A DNA stretch of 64,000 bases, taken from Planomicrobium okeanokoites (lineage in GTDB: Bacteria; Bacillota; Bacilli; Bacillales_A; Planococcaceae). The DNA lies in NCBI RefSeq assembly GCF_003428875.1, contig NZ_QQRS01000005.1, positions 62,001 to 126,000 on the forward strand, read 5' to 3'. The notes beneath the pieces are model-generated. The model was not told the origin of the DNA. It did no database searches and was given only the letters and a program-made list of their open reading frames with translations. Made by a program: the position numbers and the translations under genes. Below, one piece after another: positions 46,276-54,970 of this stretch. How positions within the stretch are numbered: the stretch's first letter is position 1; each line of letters begins with the position of its first letter.

Positions 46276-47241
46276 TTGATACTTAAAGAGCGTCACCAAC
46301 CGCCCGAAATTTTGCAGCTCGAAAGTCTGCTGCAACGTGTACCCATCGTCCATCCCCGATTTCCCCACTGGACGGAACAGCTTCGCCGAATGTCTGCCGG
46401 CTTCCACGGCGAACAGCGCGTCGACTCCCTCTTCTATGAAATTCCCATTGACAGTCCTCATTACTTTATACAAGATCTTTTCATTCAAAAGCCCAAGTCC
46501 TCCCACCAGATTGATAGCGTGCTCATCACCAGCCGCTTCGTGCTGCTGCTTGAAATCAAATCCATTTCAGGCGAGCTGAATTTCGATCCGCAGCTGCGCC
46601 AATTCTCCCGTACCAATAAAGACGGCAGCGTCGACGGTATGACCAATCCCGACGACCAGATCCGCCGCCATGAAAAATGGATGCAGCAATTTTTGGCATC
46701 GCAAAAAATATCGCTGCCTGTCATTGGCGTGATTGTATTCACATATCCGTCCTCTATTGTAAACAGCCGCCCGAAAAACCGCATCATCATCCAGTCGTCT
46801 GGCCTGCCATTTTTAATGGACCAGCTGTTGTTGAAATATCCTGACGAGTTGCTGAATACGCGGAAAACTCGGCAACTTGCTGATCGGCTGCTCAAGTTGC
46901 ACAGCCTCCGGCAATTGCGGCAGATAGAGGTTCCGGCGGGATTGAGGAGGGGTGTGCTTTGCCCGAAATGCCCTGACTCTAAACTGACATATCGCTACAA
47001 AAAATGGACATGCCAAAAATGTTCTTTGATTGATCCACACGCTCACCTGCGAACACTCCAAGAATATCGGGTGCTAATCAATCCGCTCATAAGCAACCGG
47101 GAATTCAGAGACTTCACTGGCATTGAATCGGTTTCTATAGCTTCCAAACTTCTAACAGATTCAAAAATGACTTTCCAGGGTAGTTTCAAGGACCGAGTTT
47201 ATATGATTCCGGAGTCATTTGATGCTCCGGACAGTATTTGA
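46276..47241 (+). CDS. NERD domain protein with zinc-ribbon
   Basis: The 321-residue protein has an N-terminal nuclease-related NERD domain at about residues 40-150 (GEQRVDSLFYE, HQIDSVLITSRFVLLLEIKS with the E-x-K pair). A Cys4 zinc ribbon follows at about 235-262 (LCPKCPDSK, TCQKCSLI). It may act on DNA or RNA; no partner is visible. The start is TTG at 46276 behind GGAG. Its last codons (DAPDSI) are written by the first unit of array D. Confidence 0.85.
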   Translation: MILKERHQPPEILQLESLLQRVPIVHPRFPHWTEQLRRMSAGFHGEQRVDSLFYEIPIDSPHYFIQDLFIQKPKSSHQIDSVLITSRFVLLLEIKSISGELNFDPQLRQFSRTNKDGSVDGMTNPDDQIRRHEKWMQQFLASQKISLPVIGVIVFTYPSSIVNSRPKNRIIIQSSGLPFLMDQLLLKYPDELLNTRKTRQLADRLLKLHSLRQLRQIEVPAGLRRGVLCPKCPDSKLTYRYKKWTCQKCSLIDPHAHLRTLQEYRVLINPLISNREFRDFTGIESVSIASKLLTDSKMTFQGSFKDRVYMIPESFDAPDSI

Positions 47242-47320
47242 TCTGCTCCGGACAGTATTTTTAATCTCCGGACAGTATTTGGTCTGCTCCGGACAGTATT
47301 TTTAATCTCCGGACAGTAAG
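47225..47320. repeat. array D: five 20-21-bp units with core CTCCGGACAGTA
   Basis: Units start at 47225, 47246, 47266, 47287 and 47307 (steps 21, 20, 21, 20). The spacing alternates because tails alternate (TTTGATCTG and TTTTTAAT), a 41-bp higher-order duplication. The first unit overlaps the NERD gene stop. The core is the exact reverse complement of array C, at the other end of the window. Confidence 0.94.
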
Positions 47321-47533
47321 CTCTTTTAATGGAAATCACATTTTTATAACTGTTAATAAAATCCAGCAAAACCCTTTACATTTCCAATTGCATCATAGAT
47401 TCTCCCGGATTTCAGCTCATAATCTCATCCGCCATTCAAATCTCGACTTCCAACCGACTTTTTCACGACCAAATCACACCCAAATCACCCAATTCCCAAC
47501 ACTCACAACCAACCCAACCCCAATAATTGAAAA

Positions 47534-47909
47534 AATCTTCGCCAAGGCGAAGATTCCCTCAAAACCAGGACGTTTTCGCCATGCGAAAACGTCCGCTGGG
47601 GTCTTGATCTTCCGGTTTTTCGCTTTTCGCCTGGGCTAAAGCGAAAAGCATCCATTTTTCTTTTGAACTTAGCATTGCATGACAGTTGCGGCATCAACCG
47701 ATCACAAATTTAGAGAGCAAGACAAAAATTAGCCTCCAAAACTGCAACCCAAACAACCTTTCTCCGCAAGAGCCCCCCACTTTTGCCATTGACCTGAAGG
47801 TTTTCCGCTTTTCACAAGGTGAAAAGCATCCGACTGGGGTCTTGAACTTATGGTTTTCCGCTTTTCGCCCAAATTCGGCGAAAAGCATCCATTTTTCTCT
47901 TGAACTTAG
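47534..47909. repeat. five hairpins including a duplicated two-hairpin module
   Basis: Perfect hairpins lie at 47534-47555, 47568-47594, 47617-47647, 47807-47827 and 47860-47886; most carry TTTTCGC/GCGAAAA arms. Hairpins two and three plus the joining CTGGGGTCTTGA and trailing CATCCATTTTTCT and TTGAACTTAG (47568-47672) recur as 47806-47909 with changed but still paired arms. It fills the 740-bp gap between the NERD and FMN-reductase genes; no gene is seen. Confidence 0.9.
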
Positions 47910-47942
47910 ACCCTGCACACAGTTCCATCCATCTCAGCCTAA

Positions 47943-47973
47943 AACAAAAAGCCTCCCGCAGGAGGCTTTTTAC
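47943..47973 (-). terminator. intrinsic terminator after the FMN-reductase gene
   Basis: AAAAGCCTCC pairs with GGAGGCTTTT around CGCA, with T-runs on both strands. Confidence 0.93.
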
Positions 47974-47981
47974 AGTGAAGC

Positions 47982-48545
47982 TTAGTGTTGATCCAGTGTT
48001 TCTTTTGACAGGTGCTTGCTCATTTCGGCGTACTGGACGAAAACGCGGGCCAATTCGCGAAGGCGGTCGTGGACGTCTTCACTGATGATGGTGTTGTCGG
48101 CATCGAAATGGCTGGTGTGCGTATAGACGTAATTCGGTGTCACCAGGCAACGGAAATAATCGAGAATCGGCTTGAGCTGGTTCTCGATGACCAGATGGTG
48201 CTGGTAAGTTCCGCCGTTTGCCACGATCGATACCGGTTTGTAGCGCATCGTATGCGGATGCAGCAAGTCAAACGCGTTTTTCAATACGCCAGGGATGGAG
48301 CCCTGGAAAATGGGTGAAGCGATGATGTAACCATCCGCTTCGCTAAAGCGGCGTGCAAGTTCCTGCATGCTGCTGTTGTATTCGCCAAGCGGACGCCCGT
48401 CGACGAATTGATGTTCATAATCCGCCAGGCTCAGGATGTCCAACTCCATATCAGGCTGGAATTCCTGGATATACATCTTGACTTGCTCCAATACGGCGCC
48501 TGTCTTTCTTCCCACAATTGTGCCGTCCACTAATAATACCTTCAT
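47982..48545 (-). CDS. NADPH-dependent FMN reductase-like flavodoxin-fold protein
   Basis: The 187-residue protein has a flavodoxin-like start (MKVLLVDGTIVGRKTGAVLEQ), a strand ASPIFQGSIPGVLKNAFDLL that matches the SsuE/azoreductase FMN-binding loop, and SIVANGGTYQHHLVIENQLKP. It probably reduces FMN or quinones with NAD(P)H; the substrate is unknown. The start at 48545 follows GGAGG by 9 nt. Confidence 0.88.
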   Translation of the reverse strand: MKVLLVDGTIVGRKTGAVLEQVKMYIQEFQPDMELDILSLADYEHQFVDGRPLGEYNSSMQELARRFSEADGYIIASPIFQGSIPGVLKNAFDLLHPHTMRYKPVSIVANGGTYQHHLVIENQLKPILDYFRCLVTPNYVYTHTSHFDADNTIISEDVHDRLRELARVFVQYAEMSKHLSKETLDQH

Positions 48546-48577
48546 AAAACTGTTCCTCCTCGAGTCCATATATACTG

Positions 48578-48592
48578 GGCAGCCAGGCTGCC
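48578..48592. other. short perfect dyad upstream of the FMN-reductase gene
   Basis: GGCAGCC and GGCTGCC are separated by one base, about 30 bp upstream of the start, with TATATA next to it. It could be an operator. No T-run follows. Confidence 0.3.
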
Positions 48593-48709
48593 TCTCAATG
48601 ATTTTTTATTCGGATTTAAAAGGTAAGCTGCATATCAAACCCGACTTTATTCCATCATAACAAACAGCGTATGCGGATACGTATCGAAAAACCTTATGAA
48701 GCCGAGATT

Positions 48710-50560
48710 TCATTCTTTAGGCTGAGGTGAGTTGTTTTTGGCGCGTTTGTTTTCCAGACGTTCCTGGATGCGGTCGGATTGACGGGCCGGTGATGTAAAG
48801 CTGACCACAGTATCGCCAAGCTTCGGCTCAGGAAAGTTGTCGCTTGTGAAGAATTCGATTTTCCCCTGCTCACGGTAAATGAAGAGCAGAATCGTATCTG
48901 CACTCCACTTTTTCTTGTAGTCCTCATATGTGTATTGTTCGGTCAATTGTGTTTTGCGGATCGTATAGCCTTCTTCGGCTTTCATGTCGAGTTCATGGAT
49001 GTTCCATTCATGGCCGAAGAGGGTCCTGCCTTTCAGAGAAGAATGGTAGTCGCCGGGATCGCCTTGGTGGATGGCTGTTTTATAGAGATTTTCCCTGCCG
49101 AACTCCGGTACATAATTGTTCATGACCAAAGCGTTATAGGAATCAATTTCCCCTGCCAGGATCATGGTTTCGTAAGGAGTCATGTCCAGTTCGTATTCAG
49201 TATGCTCGGAAAGGATTTCACCTGTGAATGTTTTCATTCCCGCAAGGCGCGCAGGCTGCAGTCTCCCCCACGAAGCGTCCATGATCAAAAGGTTTTTATT
49301 GTATTCAGAAAGGGCTTCTGCCAGTTTCAGCGCAAAGCGGCCGACCCCGACTATGATGATGCCTGGGTCATCTCCGGTTGCCAGACCCAATTTACGGCCA
49401 AGCCATCCGATTGTGAAGCCATGCACGACAACGGTTGAAAATACGAGCGCGAATGTCAGGGCTGTGAGCAATTCAGCATCATCAAACCCTGCTTCCAGAA
49501 GGACACCGGCGAAATAACCCGATACGGTAAGGGCCACAATTCCGCGCGGCGCGATCCAGCCGATGAGTGTCTTTTCCTGATTAGTGAGATCTGTACCGAT
49601 CGTCGACAGCCAGATCGACAAAGGACGTACCACGAATAAAGTTGCCAGTACGAAGGCGACAATACGCCAATTGAAGATTTCAATCAGCACATCCAGGCTT
49701 AGAGATGCTGTCAGCATGACAAAGATACTTGAAATAAGCAGCACTGAAATATTTTCCTTGAAATGCCGCATATCATTGATGGAAGCGATATGCATATTGG
49801 CCATCACCATTCCCATAGCGGTGACCGCCAGCAAGCCCGTTTCGTGCATGACGATATCCGACAGCACGAATGTGAGCAGTACGACACCGAAAACGATCGG
49901 TGCTTTCAGGAATTCCGGCACTTGGCCTTTTTCGAACATCCAGCCTAGCAGCCAGCCGACTCCAGCTCCCAGCGCTACAGCGAACAAGGAAGCCAGGAAG
50001 AATAACCCGAATGCACCGGCTGTTTCATCACCAATCGCAAACAGTACAAACTGGAACGCGAATAAAGCCAGCAATGCGCCGAATGGATCTACGATGATCC
50101 CTTCCCATTTCAGAATTGCCGCTGGACGGGCTTTGAGTTTAGCCTGACGCAATAAAGGCAGGATAACGGTAGGACCTGTGACAATGAACAGCCCTCCGAT
50201 GACAAATGCCACTGCCCAGGAAAGGCCGGCTATGTAATGCGCTGCAAGCGATCCGGAGATCCATGCGATAAAGGCGCCGAATGTTACGATCCGCCACACC
50301 GGTTTATTGAACCCCCGGATTTCCTTGAAGTTCAAGTTCAAACTGCCTTCAAACAGGATGATGGCAACGGCCAATGATATGACGGGCTTGAACAACTCCC
50401 CGAAACTTTCTTCCGGATGGATGATGTTTAAAATAGGTCCGACCAGCAGGCCGGCTATGGACATCAAAACAATTGCGGGCAGGCGAAAGCGCCAGGCAAG
50501 CCATTGCGAGATCACCCCAAGAAAGATGATTAACATGAGATCAAATAATAAAGTATCGAT
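48710..50560 (-). CDS. cation:proton antiporter of the CPA1/CPA2 type with C-terminal TrkA-like and RCK-like domains
   Basis: The protein is about 616 residues long. Residues about 1-410 are a 12-helix exchanger with TGPTVILPLLRQAKLKARP and EGIIVDPFGALLALF. A Rossmann-like region follows (IIIVGVGRFALKLAEALSEYN) and an RCK-type tail near residues 540-610. Nucleotides or ions may gate it. The first conventional ATG is at 50536 but has no site; GGAGG at 50570-50574 fits an AUC start at 50560, giving DTLLFDL before the ATG. See hunt. A 608-residue product from 50536 is the alternative. Confidence 0.88.
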   Translation of the reverse strand: MDTLLFDLMLIIFLGVISQWLAWRFRLPAIVLMSIAGLLVGPILNIIHPEESFGELFKPVISLAVAIILFEGSLNLNFKEIRGFNKPVWRIVTFGAFIAWISGSLAAHYIAGLSWAVAFVIGGLFIVTGPTVILPLLRQAKLKARPAAILKWEGIIVDPFGALLALFAFQFVLFAIGDETAGAFGLFFLASLFAVALGAGVGWLLGWMFEKGQVPEFLKAPIVFGVVLLTFVLSDIVMHETGLLAVTAMGMVMANMHIASINDMRHFKENISVLLISSIFVMLTASLSLDVLIEIFNWRIVAFVLATLFVVRPLSIWLSTIGTDLTNQEKTLIGWIAPRGIVALTVSGYFAGVLLEAGFDDAELLTALTFALVFSTVVVHGFTIGWLGRKLGLATGDDPGIIIVGVGRFALKLAEALSEYNKNLLIMDASWGRLQPARLAGMKTFTGEILSEHTEYELDMTPYETMILAGEIDSYNALVMNNYVPEFGRENLYKTAIHQGDPGDYHSSLKGRTLFGHEWNIHELDMKAEEGYTIRKTQLTEQYTYEDYKKKWSADTILLFIYREQGKIEFFTSDNFPEPKLGDTVVSFTSPARQSDRIQERLENKRAKNNSPQPKE

Positions 50561-50694
50561 CGGCCTTCGCCTCCTTTTAATCTTTTTTCAACATTATACG
50601 TTTTTTATTCCCTCAATTAAAAGCCGTAAGCCAATCGAAATGATTTTAATTCCATCAATTTATGCTATAATGAAGGAAAAATGCAGGTGATTAT

Positions 50695-50877
50695 GTGAAC
50701 AGGCAGGAAATCGAAAACGAAATTGCCGAATTGAAGATGGATTACGTGCGCCATCAAGGCGATATCGAGAAGCTTGAAACGACTGGACACGCCAAAATGG
50801 TGGAGAAAGCGGAACAGCGCCTCGAACGGATGGAACAACAATTAGCGGAATTAAACAAAAAACTCGCGGATTTGTAA
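50695..50877 (+). CDS. SE1832-like small coiled-coil protein
   Basis: The 60-residue protein starts with GTG and is almost entirely helical and charged. IEKLETTGHAKMVEKAEQRL is the recognisable core of the SE1832 type known in staphylococci and bacilli. Function unknown. AGGTG lies before the GTG, and TATAAT lies 24 bp upstream. It is followed by a terminator. Confidence 0.75.
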   Translation: MNRQEIENEIAELKMDYVRHQGDIEKLETTGHAKMVEKAEQRLERMEQQLAELNKKLADL

Positions 50878-50892
50878 CCGCGGTTTTTTTTT
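50865..50892 (+). terminator. intrinsic terminator after the small coiled-coil gene
   Basis: CGCGG and CCGCG pair around ATTTGTAA, followed by about nine T residues; the stem overlaps the stop codon region. Confidence 0.7.
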
Positions 50893-50994
50893 GAGTGTTT
50901 TCCTGATACCGATTCAGGGATACTGATATATCGAACACTGTGGACGGTCGCGTAAAGATCTTGTTCTACAGCTATAAATGGAGGAATTACTTAC

Positions 50995-52560
50995 ATGAGT
51001 TTATTGACAGTAGAAAATTTAAGCCATACATTCGGCGACCGGACATTGTTCAACGATGTGTCTTTCCGGTTGGTTGAAGGTGAACACGTTGGCCTGGTGG
51101 GCGCGAACGGTGTCGGCAAATCGACGATGATGAATATTTTGACAGGCAAATTGATCCACGATAACGGACGTGTCGAGTGGCAGCCGAAAACGCATTACGG
51201 CTACCTCGATCAGCACACCCAATTGGAGCCTGGCCGGACAATCCGCCAGACGATGCAGGATGCTTTTTTGCCATTATATAAAAAAGAAGAAGAACTGAAT
51301 GAAATCGCTATGAAGATGGGCGAGGAAGATGCCGACCTTGAAGCATTGATGGATGAGATGGCCGAAGTGCAGGATGCACTTGATGCCGGGGATTTCTATA
51401 CCCTGGATGTAAAAATAGAAGAGATTGCACGCGGTCTCGGACTTGATGCCATCGGACTCGAACGTCCGGTCGAAGCATTATCCGGCGGACAGCGCACGAA
51501 ATTGCTGCTGGCGAAATTACTGTTGGAGAAACCGAAAGTCCTGCTGCTCGATGAGCCGACCAACTATCTGGACGAAGAACATATCCAGTGGCTCGTCAAT
51601 TATCTGAAGAACTATCCGCATGCATTCCTGTTGATCTCGCATGATACAGAATTCATGAGTTCGGTGACAGATGTCATCTTCCATTTGGAGTTCTCACGCC
51701 TGTCGCGTTACACAGCCACTTATGAGAAATTCATCGAACTTGCAGAACTTGCCAAGAAGCAGCACCTGGATGCATATGAAAAACAGGAAGAAATGATCAA
51801 GAAAACAGAGACATTCATTGCCAAAAACAAAGCTCGCGCTTCGACAACGGGACGCGCGAAGTCACGCCAGAAACAGCTTGACCGCATGGACCGCATCGAC
51901 AAACCCGAAGTTGCGGCAAAACCGCAATTCGCTTTCAAGGAAACACGGAGCCCAAGCCGCTATGTGGTGGAAGCAGAATCGTTATCCATCGGCTATGACA
52001 AGGCCCTATTGCCGCCTCTGTCCTTCATGATTGAACGCGGCGAAAAAATTGCTCTTGTAGGCATGAACGGAGTCGGTAAATCGACGTTGCTGAAAACGAT
52101 GCTTGGAAAAATCAAACCGCTTGACGGTGATGTGATCCGCGGCGAATATTTGACTCCGAGTTATTTCGAACAGGAAGTCAAAGCGCCAGACCATACACCG
52201 CTTGACGAAATCTGGTCAGCTTACCCGAGCATGGACCAGGGCCAGGTGCGCGGAGCATTGGCGCGTACAGGCCTGAAGAACGAGCATATCTCCCGTTCGA
52301 TGAAACAATTGAGCGGTGGCGAACAGGCGAAAGTCCGTTTGTGCAAATTGATGCTCGAAGAAAGCAACTGGCTCTTGTTCGATGAACCGACAAACCACTT
52401 GGACATCGATGCAAAAGCTGAATTGAAGCGCGCTATGCAAGCTTATAAAGGCACGATCGTATTGGTCAGCCATGAACCTGAATTCTATGAAGGACTTGCC
52501 ACAAAAGTCTGGAATGTTGAAGAATGGATTGCAGCTGGCCAGGAACCGCAAATTAAGTAA
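50995..52560 (+). CDS. ABC-F family ATP-binding protein
   Basis: The 521-residue protein has two ABC domains and no membrane segment: GANGVGKST and GMNGVGKST Walker A, LSGGQRTKL and LSGGEQAKV signatures, and LLLDEPTNYLD and LLFDEPTNHLD Walker B motifs. The linker with KQEEMIKKTETFIAKNKARAS is the ABC-F interdomain helix pair. Such proteins act on the ribosome (translation factor or antibiotic protection). The closest Bacillus relative is likely the YkpA type; the exact group is uncertain. Confidence 0.92.
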   Translation: MSLLTVENLSHTFGDRTLFNDVSFRLVEGEHVGLVGANGVGKSTMMNILTGKLIHDNGRVEWQPKTHYGYLDQHTQLEPGRTIRQTMQDAFLPLYKKEEELNEIAMKMGEEDADLEALMDEMAEVQDALDAGDFYTLDVKIEEIARGLGLDAIGLERPVEALSGGQRTKLLLAKLLLEKPKVLLLDEPTNYLDEEHIQWLVNYLKNYPHAFLLISHDTEFMSSVTDVIFHLEFSRLSRYTATYEKFIELAELAKKQHLDAYEKQEEMIKKTETFIAKNKARASTTGRAKSRQKQLDRMDRIDKPEVAAKPQFAFKETRSPSRYVVEAESLSIGYDKALLPPLSFMIERGEKIALVGMNGVGKSTLLKTMLGKIKPLDGDVIRGEYLTPSYFEQEVKAPDHTPLDEIWSAYPSMDQGQVRGALARTGLKNEHISRSMKQLSGGEQAKVRLCKLMLEESNWLLFDEPTNHLDIDAKAELKRAMQAYKGTIVLVSHEPEFYEGLATKVWNVEEWIAAGQEPQIK

Positions 52561-52563
52561 TAT

Positions 52564-52607
52564 CAAAAAAGATCTCTTCCCAGCTTCGGGAAGAGATCTT
52601 TTTTTAG
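52564..52607 (+). terminator. bidirectional intrinsic terminator
   Basis: AAAAAAGATCTCTTCCC pairs with GGGAAGAGATCTTTTTTT around AGCTTC; it separates the ABC-F gene from the convergent phospholipase-D-like gene. Confidence 0.95.
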
Positions 52608-54055
52608 TAGGTGGTCAACTTGAAAATCTTCTGGAATCCGTAGATGCCGCGCTGCCAGAATGTAAAGGTATCCTGGTAAGCGTCAACATGCAATGTGTAG
52701 AGTGCATCTTCGTTGGTCCATAAGCGGTCGAAGTATGTTACCATGTCCCCCACCAGTTCGCTGTCGTTTGGCGCAATGATACGGATGTTGCTTTCCAGAT
52801 TATAATTCTTGAAAGCCCGTTCGGTGTAATTTGTTGAACCGCCAGAAATATAACTTTCTTCAGCTGTTTGGATCATGATTGATTTTGTATGGAATTGCCC
52901 AACCACCGCGTTATACCAGCGGACTTGGATTTTGTCGTTGCTTTCTTCAAGCATTTCGTGCACAGCCGGCCGGTTCGGCAAGCCTGTCTTTTCGGTGCCG
53001 AACGCATTCTCGTTAGGGTCCAGTACCAATTGCACCTCAACTCCGCGGTTTGCAGCATCAGTCAAGGCCTGAACCACGTCCCCTTCAGCAATATAGAACA
53101 TAGCCAGATGGATGCTGTCGCCTTCTTTGGTCTTTTCAATATCATCCAATAGCGAATTCAACACTTTCTTTTCCGTTACGTATTGAACCTGGTAATCGCC
53201 TTGCTGTTCGCGGGCTTCAACCCTCGGAAAGTCAGGACCACCGGAAAATCGTGAAACTGCCTCTTCCGATGCCAGCATATCATTGATCACCGGCCCGCTC
53301 ACTTTAAATGCCATATTGCCATGTAAGCCGCTGGCATTATGGGGATTGGCGGAACTGACGATCGCCGCTTTTTCCGTAATGACCGCTTTACGGTGATTCG
53401 CTTTGATGTTCATCATCTTCAGATAAGACGACACTGACAGATCTGGTGCATCGCTTGCCATGGCATTGGGCACCCAGCCCCGTCCACCGGCATCGAACCA
53501 TTGGAAAATCACCCGGTACAACCCGGAATATAATGGCGTTGAATCACGCAGCTTATCGAGATCCGTCACAATCACTTCCACACCTTCATCCCTCAGCGTA
53601 CCGAGCAGCTGGCTTTCATATGAACCATAACCGAAATTCAGCGGATCGGTAATAAAGTAAATTGGAAAGTCTGGATCTTCCGCTTTTTTTGCCAGCAAGT
53701 GATCAGTAAGTGTTTCCGCCACCGCTGGAAAATCCCGCTGCTCATCGGTGTAATCATCAAACAGAAACAGATCGATGACAATGAACTCTTCCGCCTCATC
53801 AATCATTTCGTAAATTTCATCAAATATGCGTAATTCGTGCTTTAAATTATCCCCTTTTTGATTCTGCGCAAATGACAGGTCGTAAATCATTTCCACATCC
53901 TCCACTTGGTGAAGGTCTCCCGCATAATCCAGCCCTTGAGGCAGAGGTTTTATGGTATGCCAAACAATAACAGCGATATACATGAGCGCCAGTACACCAA
54001 TAATTCCCATAATAATCCTTTTTCGCTTGCTCCAACCGGCCACTCTTCTTCTCAT
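52604..54055 (-). CDS. phospholipase D-like protein with membrane anchor
   Basis: The 483-residue protein has one N-terminal helix (about residues 14-33) and two PLD halves. The first motif reads HRKAVITEKAAIVSSAN (about residue 223) and the second HTKSIMIQTAEESYISGGSTN (about 397). In both the usual Asp of H-x-K-x4-D is replaced (Glu, Gln). Cardiolipin-synthase-like or inactive roles are possible. It is convergent with the ABC-F gene; the ECF sigma gene lies upstream on the same strand. Confidence 0.85.
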   Translation of the reverse strand: MRRRVAGWSKRKRIIMGIIGVLALMYIAVIVWHTIKPLPQGLDYAGDLHQVEDVEMIYDLSFAQNQKGDNLKHELRIFDEIYEMIDEAEEFIVIDLFLFDDYTDEQRDFPAVAETLTDHLLAKKAEDPDFPIYFITDPLNFGYGSYESQLLGTLRDEGVEVIVTDLDKLRDSTPLYSGLYRVIFQWFDAGGRGWVPNAMASDAPDLSVSSYLKMMNIKANHRKAVITEKAAIVSSANPHNASGLHGNMAFKVSGPVINDMLASEEAVSRFSGGPDFPRVEAREQQGDYQVQYVTEKKVLNSLLDDIEKTKEGDSIHLAMFYIAEGDVVQALTDAANRGVEVQLVLDPNENAFGTEKTGLPNRPAVHEMLEESNDKIQVRWYNAVVGQFHTKSIMIQTAEESYISGGSTNYTERAFKNYNLESNIRIIAPNDSELVGDMVTYFDRLWTNEDALYTLHVDAYQDTFTFWQRGIYGFQKIFKLTTY

Positions 54056-54170
54056 TCTAAAATCCCCCTCATCTTTCCTAATCTTACTTTAGATGAAGAA
54101 AAATTTCTTTAAATTTTTTCCATAATAAATAGTTTCTTTTTCATTGCACATTCCATAACCGTTTTCCAAT

Positions 54171-54200
54171 AAAAAAAGATGCGCCGTAAGTCCGGCACAC
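54171..54200 (-). terminator. intrinsic terminator after the ECF sigma gene
   Basis: On the minus strand GTGCCGG...CGGCGC pairs and is followed by TCTTTTTTT. Confidence 0.8.
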
Positions 54201-54244
54201 CTTGATTGTTTTTATTAATATAGAAGATACAAATAGTTCCCGAG

Positions 54245-54781
54245 TTAAGCAGGCAATACATATTCACGGGTCTGGACGTCTTCAAGCAATAGATCTTTAA
54301 GTCTCTGTTTGCCGCGGAAAAGGCGGGATTTGACGGTGCCGATCGACACTTTCATCGCTTCCGCAATTTCGATCAATGATAATTGATGTACGTAGAAGTA
54401 GACAATTGTTGTGCGGTAAATCGAATCCAGCTGTGAGATTTTATGCTGCAGCAATACGGATACATCCTGCTGCTCCAATAACTCAGGGGCGCCCGCATTG
54501 TCTGACGGAATCAAGTCAAGCAATGAAATGTCGAGTCCCTCCGGCTGCTGCTGGACATGTTTGCTGCGACGTACATTCTTACGGTAGCGGTCACGGAAAG
54601 TGTTCATACAGATTGTCGTCAACCAGGCTTTGACATGATCCACTTCCTTGATCGAAGCCTCATACCGAACCACTTTCAGCCAAACTTCCTGCATAAGATC
54701 TTCCGCTTCCACCTTATTGCGCGTCAGTTTTAAGCATAAATGATATATATAACGATTATATTCTGTATACAAACTTTCCAT
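54245..54781 (-). CDS. ECF-type RNA polymerase sigma factor
   Basis: The 178-residue protein has sigma region 2 (residues about 5-75, with DLMQEVWLKVVRYEAS and VKAWLTTICMNTFRDRYRK) and region 4 (about 115-165, IEIAEAMKVSIGTVKSRLFRGKQRL). It would direct transcription of a small stress or envelope regulon. No anti-sigma gene is visible on the same strand downstream; a terminator follows directly. CGGAGG precedes the ATG at 54781. Confidence 0.9.
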   Translation of the reverse strand: MESLYTEYNRYIYHLCLKLTRNKVEAEDLMQEVWLKVVRYEASIKEVDHVKAWLTTICMNTFRDRYRKNVRRSKHVQQQPEGLDISLLDLIPSDNAGAPELLEQQDVSVLLQHKISQLDSIYRTTIVYFYVHQLSLIEIAEAMKVSIGTVKSRLFRGKQRLKDLLLEDVQTREYVLPA

Positions 54782-54970
54782 TTTTGGTTCCTCCGTCCGT
54801 TTTTCTTGTTGATCTTATTGTGCCGGAAAAGAACCTTTCACTCTATCGCTTCCGCTTTCATTTGGCTTACATTTGTGTAATAAAGAGATTAGTTTTATAT
54901 AAGCGGAAAATACTTTTTCACATATCGCTTCGGCGCTTAGGACAAGGCTCTCACAATAAGCCGAGAAATT

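Noticed and set aside
47388-47985. Small ORFs in both strands between the NERD and FMN-reductase genes
   Set aside because: They run through hairpins, have no ribosome-binding sites, and break at the duplicated module.
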